Positions 63,534 to 64,000 of a stretch of DNA of 64,000 nt are shown one piece after another. The translations under genes were made by a program, and so were the position numbers. The notes under the pieces were generated by a model that was not told the origin of the DNA, searched no databases, and saw only the letters and a program-made list of their open reading frames with translations. Position 1 is the stretch's first letter. The number at the start of each line of letters is the position of its first letter. Source of the stretch: Piscinibacter sp. (GTDB lineage Bacteria > Pseudomonadota > Gammaproteobacteria > Burkholderiales > Burkholderiaceae_C); the NCBI GenBank assembly GCA_019635485.1, contig JAHBZL010000002.1, positions 174,289 to 238,288 on the forward strand, read 5' to 3'.

Positions 63534-63887
63534 GTGACAGAATTTTTCTACCATCCTGCAATTCAACAGCACCTTCTCTCGCTCGCGGAGCTCGACGAAG
63601 CGGTCGGCCCAGATGAACTCATCTGTGGTTGGTTCGACGACTTGTATTTTCCCGCACAAGAGACCTGCCCCAAAGACTATCCGCAAGAAACATGGGAACG
63701 CGGGCAACGCGAGTGGCGGGAGTGTTTTACAGCGCAGGAGCTGACGGCACTTGCGGAATTCCATTGCATCTTTGACAAGTGCGTGGACAGCCTCAGCGAA
63801 CAGCGCAGTTGGCGCCAAGATCCTGGATGGCTCACAGTACGTGATGCTGCAAGAAGGGCCCTTGATCGGTTCCGGTCAGCGGGGTGA
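63534..63887 (+). CDS. Orphan small protein of lower GC, unknown
   Basis: A 117-residue acidic, aromatic-rich protein starting at GTG (MTEFFYHPAIQQHLLSLAEL) with WFDDLYFPAQ and WRQDPGWLTVRDAARRALDR. No signal peptide and no recognised family. Its GC is well below that of the flanking genes and it sits directly against the end of an IS30-type element, which suggests acquired cargo. Size, acidity and Trp content resemble immunity proteins of toxin systems, but no toxin gene is in view, so this is only a guess. Its last codons lie two bases from the transposase stop and may have been altered by the insertion. Confidence 0.6.
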   Translation: MTEFFYHPAIQQHLLSLAELDEAVGPDELICGWFDDLYFPAQETCPKDYPQETWERGQREWRECFTAQELTALAEFHCIFDKCVDSLSEQRSWRQDPGWLTVRDAARRALDRFRSAG

Positions 63888-63888
63888 A

Positions 63889-64000
63889 TTAACACTCGAA
63901 GTGCAACGCAGCGCGTAGCTCTTCGATTCGTTCGATGGGCGTCTTGTAGCCATAGCGTTTCCTCGGCCGGGAATTGAGCTTGTGCGCGATGAGGTCGCAG
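63889..64000 (-). mobile_element. IS30-family transposase, C-terminal end (partial)
   Basis: The minus strand reads in from the right edge and ends at TAA 63889-63891. The 36 visible residues include HKLNSRPRKRYGYKTPIERI and end ELRAALHFEC. The LNxRPRKxxGYxTPxE pattern is the hallmark C-terminus of IS30-family DDE transposases. The element's left terminal repeat should lie near 63840-63890, overlapping the end of the small gene. The catalytic core is off the window. Confidence 0.85.

Overview
The window is about 64 kb of very GC-rich, densely packed proteobacterial DNA, and it reads as at least two genetic backgrounds joined together. From 1 to about 46.15 kb the genes look like those of a Burkholderiales-type betaproteobacterium: sox genes, an H-NS protein, orphan Bug-type solute receptors, a vanAB/vanR locus, RraA-fold proteins and an IclR regulator. 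From about 46.18 kb onward they look like a Xanthomonadales-type gammaproteobacterium: a zinc-free L36, agmatine deiminase with N-carbamoylputrescine amidase, TraB, a DUF349 protein, gltBD and REP-like intergenic repeats. The join falls inside an IclR gene that keeps only its C-terminal domain. A second scar lies at about 270-320, where only the tail of a histidine kinase survives. I cannot tell from the sequence whether these are assembly joins or real recombination events. The taxonomy is inferred from gene content only.

Layout. 1-6.2 kb: the end of soxZ, a periplasmic binding protein plus histidine kinase pair, a divergent HTH-receiver protein, a receiver-HPt protein and soxA. These look like a sulfur-oxidation locus with its own phosphorelay. 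6.2-18.4 kb: PPi-dependent phosphofructokinase, a cytoplasmic clostripain-like protease opposite a TPR/winged-helix regulator, a 7TM diguanylate cyclase coupled to an MpaB/Lcp-type oxygenase, a GNAT protein, H-NS and GlgX. 18.4-28.8 kb: a catabolic block with an IclR regulator fused to an SMP-30 propeller, a transporter, a dehydratase flanked by two RraA-type aldolase-like proteins, an Ldh2 dehydrogenase, a Rieske-like protein with an altered ligand motif and a Bug receptor. 28.9-35.3 kb: flavin reductase, CoA-transferase, VanAB and VanR with two ATTGGATCCAAT-type operators, and a YciI protein.

35.4-40.1 kb: a two-gene cassette of a calcineurin-like phosphoesterase and a 1084-residue CHAT-protease/STAND-NTPase/TPR protein. 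This is the best candidate in the window for an undescribed conflict or defence system. 40.4-46.2 kb: a minus-strand selenium operon running from the IclR fragment through a Bug receptor, a thioredoxin-reductase-like flavoprotein and a selenoprotein to selB. The selenoprotein is read through an in-frame UGA that is followed at once by a SECIS-like hairpin, so standard gene calling would split it in two.

46.2-64 kb: two propeller proteins, one of them a membrane-tethered winged-helix regulator, then rpmJ, putrescine synthesis from agmatine, TraB, DUF349 and gltBD. Between and around these are a perfect 54-bp inverted repeat enclosing 83-bp tandem repeats and further copies of the same repeat family. 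The right end drops in GC and carries an orphan small gene next to the end of an IS30-type transposase. All family assignments come from reading motifs by eye, and no database search was run.
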